Shown here in pieces: positions 7,465-15,587 of a DNA stretch of 32,735 bases; position 1 is the first letter of the stretch; the number at the start of each line of letters is the position of its first letter. The notes under the pieces were generated by a model, which saw only the letters and a program-made list of their open reading frames with translations, was not told where the DNA came from and did not search any database. The position numbers were made by a program, and so were the translations under genes. The DNA is taken from contig NEWT02000026.1 in assembly GCA_002869925.2 (NCBI GenBank), positions 1-32,735 of the forward strand, read 5' to 3'. This stretch comes from Nitrospira sp. CG24A (GTDB lineage Bacteria; Nitrospirota; Nitrospiria; Nitrospirales; Nitrospiraceae).

Positions 7465-9027
7465 CTAAAAGGCTCCTCTTGTAGAGCGAATCAGATCAAG
7501 ATTATCGGTGAATAACTCCCGAATATCATGAATGCCGAGCGCTACCATCGCCATGCGATCGAGCCCCAACCCCCACGCAATGACGGGAACGGTTACGCCC
7601 AGCGGAATGGTAACTTCAGGCCGGAACAATCCGGCTCCGCCAAGTTCCATCCATCCAAGCTTTGGATGGCGCACGTGCAGTTCGACCGAGGGTTCGGTGA
7701 AGGGGAAATAGGCGGGTAGGAATTTGACTTCCTTGGCGTGCGCGACTTCACGGGCAAAGAGATTGAGCAGGCCGAGCAACGTGCGAAAGTTGATATCTTC
7801 GCCGAGCACGATCCCTTCGACCTGAAAGAAGTCGGTTGCATGCGTCGCATCGACTTGATCGTAGCGAAAACAGCGGGCGATGGAAAAGTATTTTCCCGGT
7901 ACGGCTGGTTGAGCGGCCAGTGTATGGGCAGAGACGGCTGTCCCTTGGCTTCGTAAGACCAGCCGTCGCGCGCGTTCCACATCGAAGGGGTAGCTCCAGC
8001 CGGTTGAGCCGGTTTCACCGCCATGTTGGTGGGCTTGTGCCACCTGTGACAAGAAGGGTTCCGCAATCGACGAGGCATGAGTCGGTTCCTTGACGAAGTA
8101 GACGTCATGAATATCCCGTGCAGGGTGGAACTGCGGCATGAAGAGGGCGTCCATGTTCCAGAATTCTGTCTCGACGAGCGAGCCACGCATTTCCTGGAAT
8201 CCCATGCTCACAAGTTGTGTTTTCACCGCATCGAGAAATTCTCGATAGGGATGCCGTTTACCCGGTGCGATTCTTGGCGCGCGGAGGCTGATCGTGTATT
8301 TACGGAAGCGCTTTGCCCGCCAGCTCCCATCTTTCAATAGATCGGGCGTCAGTTGGGAGACCTCTTCTGCGGTTCCTTGCCGAGAGAGCTGCTGGGCTGC
8401 TTCAACTCCGGCCTCGGAAAGTTTGAGGGCTCTGGTCACTCGATCATCAATGCGGAACGGTTCCCGCGCATTTCCGCGCTTGACGGCGTGATCGTGAATG
8501 ACTTGCCGTTGTGTCTCGGGAAACGCTCGAAGCTCACGAGGCGCTCCATGGAGCTGTTGCAGCAAGCCCCTCATCGCCTCCGCCGTCGGGCTCGGTCGAC
8601 TGGTCGATTCGATACAGCCGCCTTGAATGATGAGAAGCGCCCCCTCTTTCTTGAGACGCCCGATCGCGCCGCTTACCTCCGACGGTTCGAGTCCCTCCCG
8701 TGATTGAATGTCCTGAATGGTGAGGCGCATACCAGTTTTAGCCGCGTCGCGAGCGACTGACAGGACTCGTTCAATCGGCGAATATTTTTCAAAGTAGAGC
8801 TCACCTGTTTTGGTGAGCGAAACGATCGGCGTCGTGGTTTCTGTATCGACCACAAGCAGCGACTTGGCGAGCAACCATTCAACAGCCATGCTGAGCTGAG
8901 AAGGCTCTAGTCCGGTGGACTGCGTAAGTTGTTCCGTGTGAAGGATTGCGGAAGGACTTGCTCCGAAGGTCGATAGGACTTTGATTTCGAGAGGATGAAG
9001 GCTTTCGATGAGAGAAGAAATATCCAC
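7465..9027 (-). CDS. pheS: phenylalanyl-tRNA synthetase alpha subunit, archaeal/eukaryotic type
   Basis: This is the catalytic alpha subunit of PheRS: it activates Phe and transfers it to tRNA-Phe. Its 520 residues contrast with about 330-350 in bacterial PheS. The N-terminal 230 or so residues are winged-helix modules (LHPLEIKVLSTFG; EYF-type turns), as in archaeal and eukaryotic enzymes, instead of the bacterial coiled coil. The class II core has PQFHPARDIHD, then motif 2 around SIARCFRYDQVDATH, and motif 3 with AWGLGLDRMAM. It begins at GTG 9027, 9 bases after the rpe stop, with no strong ribosome binding site, so translational coupling is likely. The pair pheS-pheT is complete and looks functional. 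Confidence 0.96.
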   Translation of the reverse strand: MDISSLIESLHPLEIKVLSTFGASPSAILHTEQLTQSTGLEPSQLSMAVEWLLAKSLLVVDTETTTPIVSLTKTGELYFEKYSPIERVLSVARDAAKTGMRLTIQDIQSREGLEPSEVSGAIGRLKKEGALLIIQGGCIESTSRPSPTAEAMRGLLQQLHGAPRELRAFPETQRQVIHDHAVKRGNAREPFRIDDRVTRALKLSEAGVEAAQQLSRQGTAEEVSQLTPDLLKDGSWRAKRFRKYTISLRAPRIAPGKRHPYREFLDAVKTQLVSMGFQEMRGSLVETEFWNMDALFMPQFHPARDIHDVYFVKEPTHASSIAEPFLSQVAQAHQHGGETGSTGWSYPFDVERARRLVLRSQGTAVSAHTLAAQPAVPGKYFSIARCFRYDQVDATHATDFFQVEGIVLGEDINFRTLLGLLNLFAREVAHAKEVKFLPAYFPFTEPSVELHVRHPKLGWMELGGAGLFRPEVTIPLGVTVPVIAWGLGLDRMAMVALGIHDIRELFTDNLDLIRSTRGAF

Positions 9028-9036
9028 CCGCGAGGC

Positions 9037-9738
9037 CTATCGGTGAGCGGAGACGCGCCGTGGCGTCTTGGAAGAAGGTTGGCCGGCTGCCCGCATCGCA
9101 GCAATCGTCGCGGCATAGTCCCGATTTGAGAAAATAGCCGACCCGGCGACTAACACATCGGCTCCTGCCGCCAGCACCTGTGCCGCATTGTCAATCTTGA
9201 CCCCGCCGTCCACTTCAAGCAATGCGCGACTTCCAGTCCGATCAATCATGGCGCGAGCCGAGGCCGTCTTCTGCAGGCAGGACGCGATAAACGTTTGACC
9301 ACCGAAACCGGGATTGACTGACATAATGAGAACCAAATCGACATCGGGAAGAATTTCCTCGATCGTATTGAGCGAGGTGGCTGGATTTAGAGTCACTCCG
9401 GCCTTGACCCCGCGCTCCTTGATCGATTGCACTGTGCGATGGAGATGCGGACAGGCCTCGACGTGCACCGTGAGGTAATCCGCGCCAGCCTCGGCGAACT
9501 CGGCGATAAAGGCGTCGGCATTGGTGATCATGAGGTGGACGTCAAGCGGGAGTTTCGTGACTTTTCTGAGCGCTGCCACGATCGGTGGGCCAATGGTCAA
9601 ATTCGGGACGAAGTGTCCGTCCATAACATCGATGTGCAGAAAGTCGGCCCCTGCACGCTCCACAGCTGCTACTTCCTCCGCCAGTCTGGCAAAGTCAGCA
9701 GATAAGATTGAGGGGGCAATAAGAACGGGGCGTGACAT
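9037..9738 (-). CDS. rpe: ribulose-phosphate 3-epimerase
   Basis: This 233-residue TIM-barrel enzyme interconverts ribulose 5-phosphate and xylulose 5-phosphate in the pentose phosphate pathway. Visible signatures are IAPSILSADFARL at the N-terminus, HIDVMDGHFVPNLTIGP with the metal-binding His and Asp, DVHLMI, MSVNPGFGGQ and EVDGGV. The start is ATG at 9738. It forms a TGATG overlap with the rsmB stop, and AAGGAAGGTG lies 5 bases upstream; a GTG one codon earlier is less likely. The C-terminal tail after RAAGQPSS is short and basic, beyond the usual end of the barrel. The gene is coupled to rsmB and pheS. Confidence 0.97.
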   Translation of the reverse strand: MSRPVLIAPSILSADFARLAEEVAAVERAGADFLHIDVMDGHFVPNLTIGPPIVAALRKVTKLPLDVHLMITNADAFIAEFAEAGADYLTVHVEACPHLHRTVQSIKERGVKAGVTLNPATSLNTIEEILPDVDLVLIMSVNPGFGGQTFIASCLQKTASARAMIDRTGSRALLEVDGGVKIDNAAQVLAAGADVLVAGSAIFSNRDYAATIAAMRAAGQPSSKTPRRVSAHR

Positions 9739-11180
9739 CACAACACCTTCCTTAGTCGTGCGGCGTAAAACCCATCCATCGAGAACTGGTTGCCTACTGT
9801 CGAGAGGGCGCCTTGCTCAGTGACGAATCCCTGCGCGACAGGCGGGAGCCAGGAGACCACGGATTCACGTCGGAATTCCGCATGAGCACGACAGAATCGT
9901 TCGATGACGTCTTCGTTTTCTTCCGGTTCGGTGGAGCACGTACTATAGACTAGCACCCCGCCGGGTCGCAAGCATGAGGCAATGCTTTCGAGAATCTGAC
10001 ACTGGAGCGCCTGATGTCGAGGGAGGGCCTGCGCGTCTTTCCGCCATTTCGCTTCCGGATGTCGCCGTAACACACCAAGCCCGCTACAGGGCGCGTCTAC
10101 CAAAATTCGATCAATAGAAGGTTCGCCCATTCTGGCCTGTTTCACGGAAGGCGGTCTCGTTGCCGTAGCAAGGGGAACCCACACACGCGGCTGTCGGATA
10201 TCGCCGACGATTGGTTCGACAATTCGGACTCCAAGCCGACGACAATTACTTCGTACTAGATCCAGACGAGCCTCTTTTCGATCGACAGCGTAGATGATCC
10301 CCTTGTTCTGCATCAGAGCGGCCACATGGGTTGATTTCCCTCCCGGTGCCGCGCAGGTATCGAGCACGATGTCGCCAGGCTGAGGGTCGAGCAGAAGAGG
10401 AATGAGTTGCGCGGCTTCATCTTCGACATAAAAGGCGCCCTCATCAAACCCGGGAAGCGAAGGCACAGGTCCTCCTTCTTGGAGCTGAACGCCAAATGGG
10501 CTTACGCAGGTCGGCGTGGCTGCAATGCCGGCCTGAGCGAATGTGTCGAGTAGCGACGCCCTGGTCGTGACGAGCTGGTTTACCCGAAGCGTGAGCGGAG
10601 GCGTGACGCTGACCCCCTCGCAGGCACGTTCCGCGGAAGCCAGCCCCAGTCGTTCCACCCATCGACGACTGAGCCAGTCTGGAACCGAGTACCGAACGGC
10701 AAGAGTGCGTGCGGCGTCGAGGTTCATATCGGGCCAGGGCTGAGGCGGGTGGCGCAAGAACGCGCGTAACACCGCATTGACGAACCCACTCCAGTCTCTG
10801 CCGACTGTGCCGGTAAAGGCTTTGGCCAGATTGACAGATTCGTTGACTGCGGCAGACTGCGGAATACGATCCAGAAATAGCACTTGGTACGCTCCAAGCC
10901 TGAGCACCATTTGCACAGCGACAGGAAGGCGAGGCAGTGGCTTGTCTAGCACCGGCTCCAGCCGCCAATCGATGGTCGCACGGCGCCGTAAGACCCCATA
11001 GGTGAGTTCCACCGCGAGTGACCGATCCCTGCTGTCGAAGGGGCATTGTGCGAGGGCGCGTTCCAATAAGGTATCGACCCCCTCCTCGCTCGCGTCAGAT
11101 TCCACCAACAAGTAAAGGGCGGTTGCACGGGCTGACGGTGCAGTTTGGGCAGTGAACAAGGACCGAGAGCTATGAGCCAT
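9738..11180 (-). CDS. rsmB: 16S rRNA (cytosine-967-C5)-methyltransferase RsmB
   Basis: RsmB methylates C967 of 16S rRNA using SAM. The 480-residue protein has an N-terminal NusB-like RNA-binding domain (about 15-150) and a C-terminal Rossmann methyltransferase domain. The SAM motif is VLDTCAAPGGKSTHVA. The motif IV proline-cysteine is in DAPCSGLGVLRRHPE and the catalytic cysteine of motif VI in VYSTCSTEPEENED. Length and motif order fit the family. The assigned ATG at 11180 lacks a clear ribosome binding site. The gene follows fmt by 50 bases, the common fmt-rsmB order, and its stop overlaps the rpe start. Confidence 0.96.
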   Translation of the reverse strand: MAHSSRSLFTAQTAPSARATALYLLVESDASEEGVDTLLERALAQCPFDSRDRSLAVELTYGVLRRRATIDWRLEPVLDKPLPRLPVAVQMVLRLGAYQVLFLDRIPQSAAVNESVNLAKAFTGTVGRDWSGFVNAVLRAFLRHPPQPWPDMNLDAARTLAVRYSVPDWLSRRWVERLGLASAERACEGVSVTPPLTLRVNQLVTTRASLLDTFAQAGIAATPTCVSPFGVQLQEGGPVPSLPGFDEGAFYVEDEAAQLIPLLLDPQPGDIVLDTCAAPGGKSTHVAALMQNKGIIYAVDRKEARLDLVRSNCRRLGVRIVEPIVGDIRQPRVWVPLATATRPPSVKQARMGEPSIDRILVDAPCSGLGVLRRHPEAKWRKDAQALPRHQALQCQILESIASCLRPGGVLVYSTCSTEPEENEDVIERFCRAHAEFRRESVVSWLPPVAQGFVTEQGALSTVGNQFSMDGFYAARLRKVL

Positions 11181-11230
11181 AGAGGTGTGTGAGACGAAGA
11201 TGCTCAGATTGTGTAATGACAGGCCTGGTG

Positions 11231-12181
11231 TCAGGAAAGAGCCGGCTCTCTCCCCAACTGCAATCCAACAGCAACAGGGTGGCCTGTCAAGTATTGTGCG
11301 ACGGCCATGCGACGGCTATTCGCCGGTTGCAACTCCGTCACGGCAAGCACTCCATCTCCGGTCATAACATGAATAGCGTCAGTGGTGACTGCGACGACTG
11401 TTCCTGGGGGTTGCGTCACGTGGCCTGGAAGTGCCGAGGCTTGCCAGATCGCCCAACGGTCACCTCCCGCCACGGTCGTGTGTGCCCCTGGCCAGGGAGA
11501 GAGGCCACGGACCCTATTGGCCAGAACCATGGCGGGCAAGGCCCAATCGATCGCCCCATCTTCTTTTGTCAACAATGGCGCCAAGGTCGCGCGTGAAGCA
11601 TCTTGCGGTTGCGGTACGAGGGTGCCGGCTTTGAGTCGGACAATCGTCTCGACCAACAGTTTGCCTCCGAGCTCGGCTAAGCGTGGCGAAAGAGTGCCGG
11701 CGGTATCATCCGGCATGATAGGTATGGCCTCCTGGAGCAACATGGCGCCGGTATCCATTCCCACATCCATCAGCATCGTTGTAATTCCTGTTTCTTTCTC
11801 GCCATTCATGATGGCCCACTGAATCGGACCAGCCCCGCGATATTTTGGAAGAAGGGAACCATGCACATTGATACAGCCGCGCGGTGGAAGCGAGAGGATC
11901 GCCGAAGGCAAAATACGCCCGAAGGCTGAGACCACAATCAGGTCCGGTTTCCATTCTGCCAGAGCATGGAGAAATTCAGGATCTTTCATCTTGAGCGGTT
12001 GCAGCAGAGGAGTCTGTGCTCGTTGAGCCAAAAGTTTCACCGGCGATGGCGTCAGAGTGTGGCCTCGCCCTTTCGGGCGATCCGGTTGAGTGACGATGCC
12101 GACAACAGAATCGTCAGAGCGCAACAAGGCCTCCAGCGATGCCGATGCAAAACTTGGTGTACCCATGAAAACGAGACGCAT
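11231..12181 (-). CDS. fmt: methionyl-tRNA formyltransferase
   Basis: Fmt transfers a formyl group from 10-formyl-THF to the charged initiator tRNA. The 316-residue protein has the N-terminal Rossmann-like catalytic domain. The catalytic triad is Asn105, His107 and Asp143, in NVHGSLLPKYRGAGPIQWAI and GMDTG; these positions are one less than the E. coli residues. The smaller C-terminal beta-barrel domain binds tRNA. The basic loop TQPDRPKGRG follows the first strands as usual. It is the first gene of the minus-strand fmt-rsmB-rpe-pheS-pheT series. In many bacteria def lies upstream of fmt; here that position is taken by the divergent initiator tRNA gene. Confidence 0.97.
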   Translation of the reverse strand: MRLVFMGTPSFASASLEALLRSDDSVVGIVTQPDRPKGRGHTLTPSPVKLLAQRAQTPLLQPLKMKDPEFLHALAEWKPDLIVVSAFGRILPSAILSLPPRGCINVHGSLLPKYRGAGPIQWAIMNGEKETGITTMLMDVGMDTGAMLLQEAIPIMPDDTAGTLSPRLAELGGKLLVETIVRLKAGTLVPQPQDASRATLAPLLTKEDGAIDWALPAMVLANRVRGLSPWPGAHTTVAGGDRWAIWQASALPGHVTQPPGTVVAVTTDAIHVMTGDGVLAVTELQPANSRRMAVAQYLTGHPVAVGLQLGREPALS

Positions 12182-12235
12182 GATATCGCTTTAACATTGC
12201 AGGTGAGTGAAAGCAACTCGGCTGTGTGGCTTGGC

Positions 12236-12264
12236 TTGACTTGCCGTCCAGCCCTTGTTAGCAT
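12236..12264 (+). promoter_or_regulatory. promoter of tRNA-fMet
   Basis: TTGACT (12236-12241) and TAGCAT (12259-12264) are 17 bases apart and match the pair found before tRNA-Val. The -10 ends only 5 bases before the tRNA, so transcription should begin at or within one or two bases of the mature 5' end. If TGTTAG (12256-12261) is the real -10, the leader is 2-3 bases. Confidence 0.5.
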
Positions 12265-12269
12265 CCGTC

Positions 12270-12346
<77 letters not shown>

Positions 12347-12728
12347 ACAGTTTTGAGATACTTCTATACTATCCCCTTTTCGCTCCTCACACTGAACGGT
12401 CGAGTTGTCCGTGTTTCCCCCAATTAGCGTAAATCGCAGGCCTGTGTCCACAGCTCCAAGGTGTAGATTCAGTGGCAGACGGAGTGCGTTAGCATGCTCC
12501 ACTGCTACGATATGCGCATGTGCACCATCGAGGAGTCAGTTTGCTAGACTGTTTGAATCTGAATCAGGAACTCATCAAGTAGGGCTTGTACTGGTGCCGG
12601 AAGTATGTGCTGGGAGATACGGTGCAGGAATGGTGAGAGCATGATGTGAGAGAGACGAAGAAGAGATTGTGGGTGAATTTAGATCGAGTTTTCTCAGCTG
12701 CGTGTTTGTAATCTTTGAGAGATGGTCC
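12347..12728. other. gene-poor stretch
   Basis: I see no supportable gene here. A plus-strand frame from TTG 12542 reads LLDCLNLNQELIK and then meets stops at several places. It could be decayed coding sequence, but nothing in it is recognisable. No terminator with a T-run follows the tRNA. Confidence 0.4.
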
Positions 12729-12935
12729 TTAGCCCTCGAATCGTTTCCGCTGATAGAATCGATTCCCGCACTCCCGGCAATGCCAAGGAAACCAGCCTGC
12801 CACTCGGCGGAGAAAATCTTTGACACTATGTCGTACCGACCGACGGCAGTATGTAGATCCACACGCAGGGCAGCTCACTGCTCTTGCCCGCGTGTGTGGC
12901 TTAACCCCGTGGCGGATGAAATGTTGGGTTGCCAT
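12729..12935 (-). CDS. small zinc-ribbon protein, function unknown
   Basis: This 68-residue, basic reading frame has two CxxC knuckles. CPACGS is at 22-27 and CRECGNRFY at 53-61, separated by a segment rich in Arg that ends GWFPWHC. That spacing and the C-terminal RFY are typical of small zinc ribbons of about 50-60 residues, which makes the frame believable despite its size. The ATG at 12935 has no clear ribosome binding site; GTG at 12878, two codons before the first cysteine, is an alternative start. A plus-strand frame overlaps it but has no motif. It could bind nucleic acid or be structural. Confidence 0.5.
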   Translation of the reverse strand: MATQHFIRHGVKPHTRARAVSCPACGSTYCRRSVRHSVKDFLRRVAGWFPWHCRECGNRFYQRKRFEG

Positions 12936-13040
12936 AATCGTCTGGTGGGTAGATGAAACAATTCATCATACACCGATTGGTCGGCCTGCAAAACTAGGGA
13001 ATATCCTAGGGGTGAAAATTTCGGACACGTGGGCAGATGC

Positions 13041-13110
13041 CGCTGCATAGCTCAGCTGGTGATATCTGCTCACACGGACGAGAGTTGGAATCCATCCGTC
13101 CTTCTTTCCC
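13041..13110 (+). pseudogene. degenerate tRNA remnant, possibly tRNA-Val(CAC)
   Basis: GCATAGCTCAGCTGGT (13044-13060) is a near-standard D-arm entry. It is followed by CTCACAC (13069-13075), which would be an anticodon loop with CAC, and by GTTGGAATCC (13084-13093), which resembles a T loop. The 3' half of the D stem, the anticodon stem and the acceptor 3' strand do not pair, and no CCA is in place. It is not functional; the reading as a remnant is tentative. Confidence 0.35.
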
Positions 13111-13251
13111 GTTCGTGACAGAAGAGAGCGGGATTCTCCGCCAACATCGCACAGATGTAGGAAGTTTCAACAGCCACCAGGAGTTGTAACTTTCCCTCAG
13201 CCCTTGTTTGTCGAGTGGCTGTGAACCCTTGCCTCAAAATACGCTAAGCAT

Positions 13252-13279
13252 TTGACGAAAATCTGAGCGGTGATATAGT
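13252..13279 (+). promoter_or_regulatory. sigma70-type promoter for the 13313 gene
   Basis: TTGACG (13252-13257) and TATAGT (13274-13279) have a 16-base spacer and match consensus at 5 of 6 positions each. Transcription would start near 13286, leaving a leader of about 27 bases with AGGGAG just before the start codon. Confidence 0.6.
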
Positions 13280-13312
13280 CGGCGAGGAGTTGGTGTGAGC
13301 CAGGGAGATGCA

Positions 13313-13510
13313 ATGCACTTCGTTCGTATCGGCAAGAAAACCTTGAATCTCGATAGTGTAAACTACTGCGAAGCACAGATTTGGCAAGATGAGATGTCGC
13401 TAAAGGTCTATTTCACTGGGTCTGCGAACAATACTCCGTTGGTATTTACTGAAGACGACGCCAAGGAACTGTGGAAGTATCTGGAATACGTTGCTGAAAA
13501 ACCCGTCTAA
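13313..13510 (+). CDS. small hypothetical protein (65 aa)
   Basis: The protein begins MHFVRIGKKTLNLDSVNY and continues with alternating strand-like segments, ending in a helix DDAKELWKYLEYVAEK. It has no signal peptide, membrane segment or cysteine pair and looks like a small cytoplasmic alpha/beta protein. I do not recognise a named family. The start at 13313 is preferred over the in-frame GTG at 13295 because AGGGAG (13302-13307) lies 5 bases upstream. Its own well-formed promoter and good ribosome binding site suggest a real, expressed gene. It converges on the lytic transglycosylase gene; the 145 bases between hold no clear terminator. Confidence 0.7.
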   Translation: MHFVRIGKKTLNLDSVNYCEAQIWQDEMSLKVYFTGSANNTPLVFTEDDAKELWKYLEYVAEKPV

Positions 13511-13655
13511 GGCCTCCTGCCTCTTTCTTAACTTTAGGATTGTACGATCCACGTCACATTTGACTCTCGCCGATAGCTTTTGCTCATGCCTTTTTGGAGG
13601 GATCTCTACTCTGAGCCTGGTGTCCCAGGAGCGACACGAGATCACCGGCGATTGA

Positions 13656-14357
13656 TTAATATGGTCGGCCTGCATACACAGCTGGGGCTGCACTCACGAC
13701 CGGGATGATCCAGCCGTCCTTCTTGTAACTCCGATAGTACACGAGCACTTTCTTTACATACTCCTGTGTCTCTTTGTATGGAGGAATCTTTCCATATCGA
13801 TCCACCGTGTGCTCGCCTGCGTTATAGGCCGCCAGGGCTAACCGGGTGTTCCCATGGAATCGATTCAGGAGGTATCGAAGGTGCTTGGCCCCGCCATTGA
13901 CGTTCTCGTTCGTATCGTAGAGGTGACGCACGCCATGGCGGATGGCGGTTTCTGGAACTAACTGCATGAGTCCCACTGCCCCAGCCTTAGAAATTACAAT
14001 CGGATTAAAAGAAGATTCGGCTTTCATGACTGCCAGAAGCAAAGCCGGCTGCACGTGATGCTGCTGAGCTGCACGGATGACGGCCTGCTCAAGTTCCAGA
14101 TTCGTCACACTACTGTGATATCGGGCGTTACGGTGAAATGTTGCAATGGGCTTGCTCGTCGGGATATTCGCGGGGCCGATTTGGCCGGCGTTGTCGGCGT
14201 ATTCATAGGCCTGCGCATCCGCGAGGGCAAAGGGAGCCCAAGTTGCTGTCAGCACCAACATGACGCAGGTGGTATATCTGGCTGCCCTATTTTGCTTCAC
14301 GGTCCGGTGGCCTAAGCCGTCAGGCTGAGATTGGTTATGATGCCCGACCTTGTTCAT
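13656..14357 (-). CDS. exported lytic transglycosylase, SLT/GH23 family
   Basis: This 233-residue enzyme would cleave peptidoglycan glycan strands with formation of 1,6-anhydro-MurNAc. The N-terminus is about 28 residues of polar sequence, then a hydrophobic stretch CVMLVLTATWAPFALA with a likely cleavage site after ALA near residue 46. A short DUF4124-like segment (YEYADNAGQIGPANIP) follows. The SLT domain spans about 90-215: catalytic Glu114 in AVMKAESSFNP, then GAVGLMQLVPETA and ALAAYNAGEHTVDRYG. The start at 14357 has GGGAGG 9 bases upstream; the longer start at 14393 does not. Its anhydro products fit the presence of anmK further on. Confidence 0.93.
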   Translation of the reverse strand: MNKVGHHNQSQPDGLGHRTVKQNRAARYTTCVMLVLTATWAPFALADAQAYEYADNAGQIGPANIPTSKPIATFHRNARYHSSVTNLELEQAVIRAAQQHHVQPALLLAVMKAESSFNPIVISKAGAVGLMQLVPETAIRHGVRHLYDTNENVNGGAKHLRYLLNRFHGNTRLALAAYNAGEHTVDRYGKIPPYKETQEYVKKVLVYYRSYKKDGWIIPVVSAAPAVYAGRPY

Positions 14358-14736
14358 TTTTGTTTCCTCCCGTGCCAAAACCAGTGTAGCCATGCCGCAC
14401 GTCTTCGTATGATAATCGGGAGTTGACCCTTATCCTGTGACACTATAAAGAAAAAGCAGGTTCTATGCCGTTCTTACGGGATGGCTAAATGCCTGACTTC
14501 ATAGATATTACAATGATTTGTGGTTGCCGATGCGCTGGCTTTCGTAGGGAGATTCTGGTGAGGGCTTCCCTTGTTTTGGCCCTACTTGCCGCACTTTGCG
14601 GTTGAGTATGAGAGAGGATAAGGCTGCAATTTCTGATGGAGCAGACTCATCGAAGGAGGGGGACTCTCGCGTGCCGAAGGAGACTGTGGTAGTCTGGATT
14701 TTCCCCACTTCCTTTGACTGGAAGGAGTCGATTGCT
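14358..14736. other. intergenic stretch with a candidate plus-strand promoter
   Basis: TTGACC (14423-14428) and TATAAA (14444-14449), with a short 15-base spacer, could serve the PilZ gene. That would leave a leader of almost 280 bases for the start chosen here, or 140 for the longest reading frame. No riboswitch class was recognised in that leader. Confidence 0.3.
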
Positions 14737-15069
14737 GTGGTAAAACTTCGATACTGCGAGCGAGTTCCTACACAGTTCCCAGTTGTGTTCGCTGGGGAAG
14801 CCTATGTGGGGGAAGGGACTGTGCTTAACCTATCTGTCCCAGGCTGCGCCATCCACAGTCGAAAGCCCGTAGAGCCAGGTTCCTATCTTGAGATGAGAAT
14901 GCTTGTCCCTGATATCACGCCTCCGCTCCGGGTTGGATTAGCCAAGGTTCGTTGGTGTGAAGGGCGTCGGTTTGGTGTAGAATTTATTCAAATGCCCGGT
15001 CAAGATCAAGTTCGCTTGGGCCGTCTCGTCAAAAATGAGGTCCCTCTCGCAGAGGGGCAACGGGGATGA
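14737..15069 (+). CDS. PilZ domain protein (c-di-GMP receptor)
   Basis: A single PilZ domain makes up nearly the whole 110-residue protein. The c-di-GMP motifs are both present: RYCER (RxxxR) near the N-terminus and NLSVPG, matching the (D/N)xSxxG pattern, about 30 residues later. The closing strand is FGVEFIQM. The start is uncertain: GTG 14737 has AAGGAG 9 bases upstream and places RxxxR at the N-terminus. GTG 14671 and TTG 14596 extend the frame by 22 or 47 residues of low-complexity, acidic sequence. The stop overlaps the start of the following lipoprotein gene (ATGA), so the two are coupled. Confidence 0.85.
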   Translation: MVKLRYCERVPTQFPVVFAGEAYVGEGTVLNLSVPGCAIHSRKPVEPGSYLEMRMLVPDITPPLRVGLAKVRWCEGRRFGVEFIQMPGQDQVRLGRLVKNEVPLAEGQRG

Positions 15070-15374
15070 CGAGATGCCTTGTGCTTATGATGATATTGCT
15101 CCTGGCAGGCTGCGCTGAGTCCTATACCGTATTCCATAGCCAGACAGGCAACCCGATCATATTGGGTCGACGCGCGTATTCCTACGAAGATTGCCTCTCC
15201 ACCGTACGGGAGGAGGCGACTCGACTCGGAGTCTCACTGAGTACGGTGCATGTGAGAGGTTCTTGGCAAGGGCGATCCCTCCTCTGGCCCTTCGAGCCGG
15301 GGTATGCCTGCGAAGGGGCTATTGGCCCTGAACGCCTTCCCAGCGGAGTCTATCGACACGGTCGCCCCTTATAG
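15066..15374 (+). CDS. small lipoprotein, function unknown
   Basis: The first 16 residues form a lipoprotein signal, MTRCLVLMMILLLAGC, with the LAGC lipobox, so the mature protein of about 87 residues is expected to be lipid-anchored. The mature part has two further cysteines (in EDCLSTV and YACEGA) that could form a disulfide in the periplasm, and an aromatic-rich segment, RSLLWPFEPGY. I do not recognise a family. Translation is probably coupled to the PilZ gene through the ATGA overlap, which suggests a c-di-GMP-linked envelope function, though that is inference. Confidence 0.8.
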   Translation: MTRCLVLMMILLLAGCAESYTVFHSQTGNPIILGRRAYSYEDCLSTVREEATRLGVSLSTVHVRGSWQGRSLLWPFEPGYACEGAIGPERLPSGVYRHGRPL

Positions 15375-15587
15375 GGCAGGTATCGCCCACTTCTTGTCCG
15401 TACGCCTCACCGCATGACAATCTTGAATGGTCGAACTAACGCCGGTGAGGTTCGCCGTTGAGTTGAGCGCTCCGCGCAGGCTACACCAAGGTGCTTGGAG
15501 CCTGATTGCCGCTACGATTTGGTGACGACCTTGTTGGTTTGCCGTTGCTGACTCAGAACCGATTCTGCCTTTACCGAGGAGAGTGAG

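Noticed and set aside
14545-14607. Short frame reading MRASLVLALLAALCG then stop, resembling a cut-off lipoprotein signal
   Set aside because: It is only about 15 codons, the residue before the cysteine does not fit a lipobox, and nothing in frame follows.
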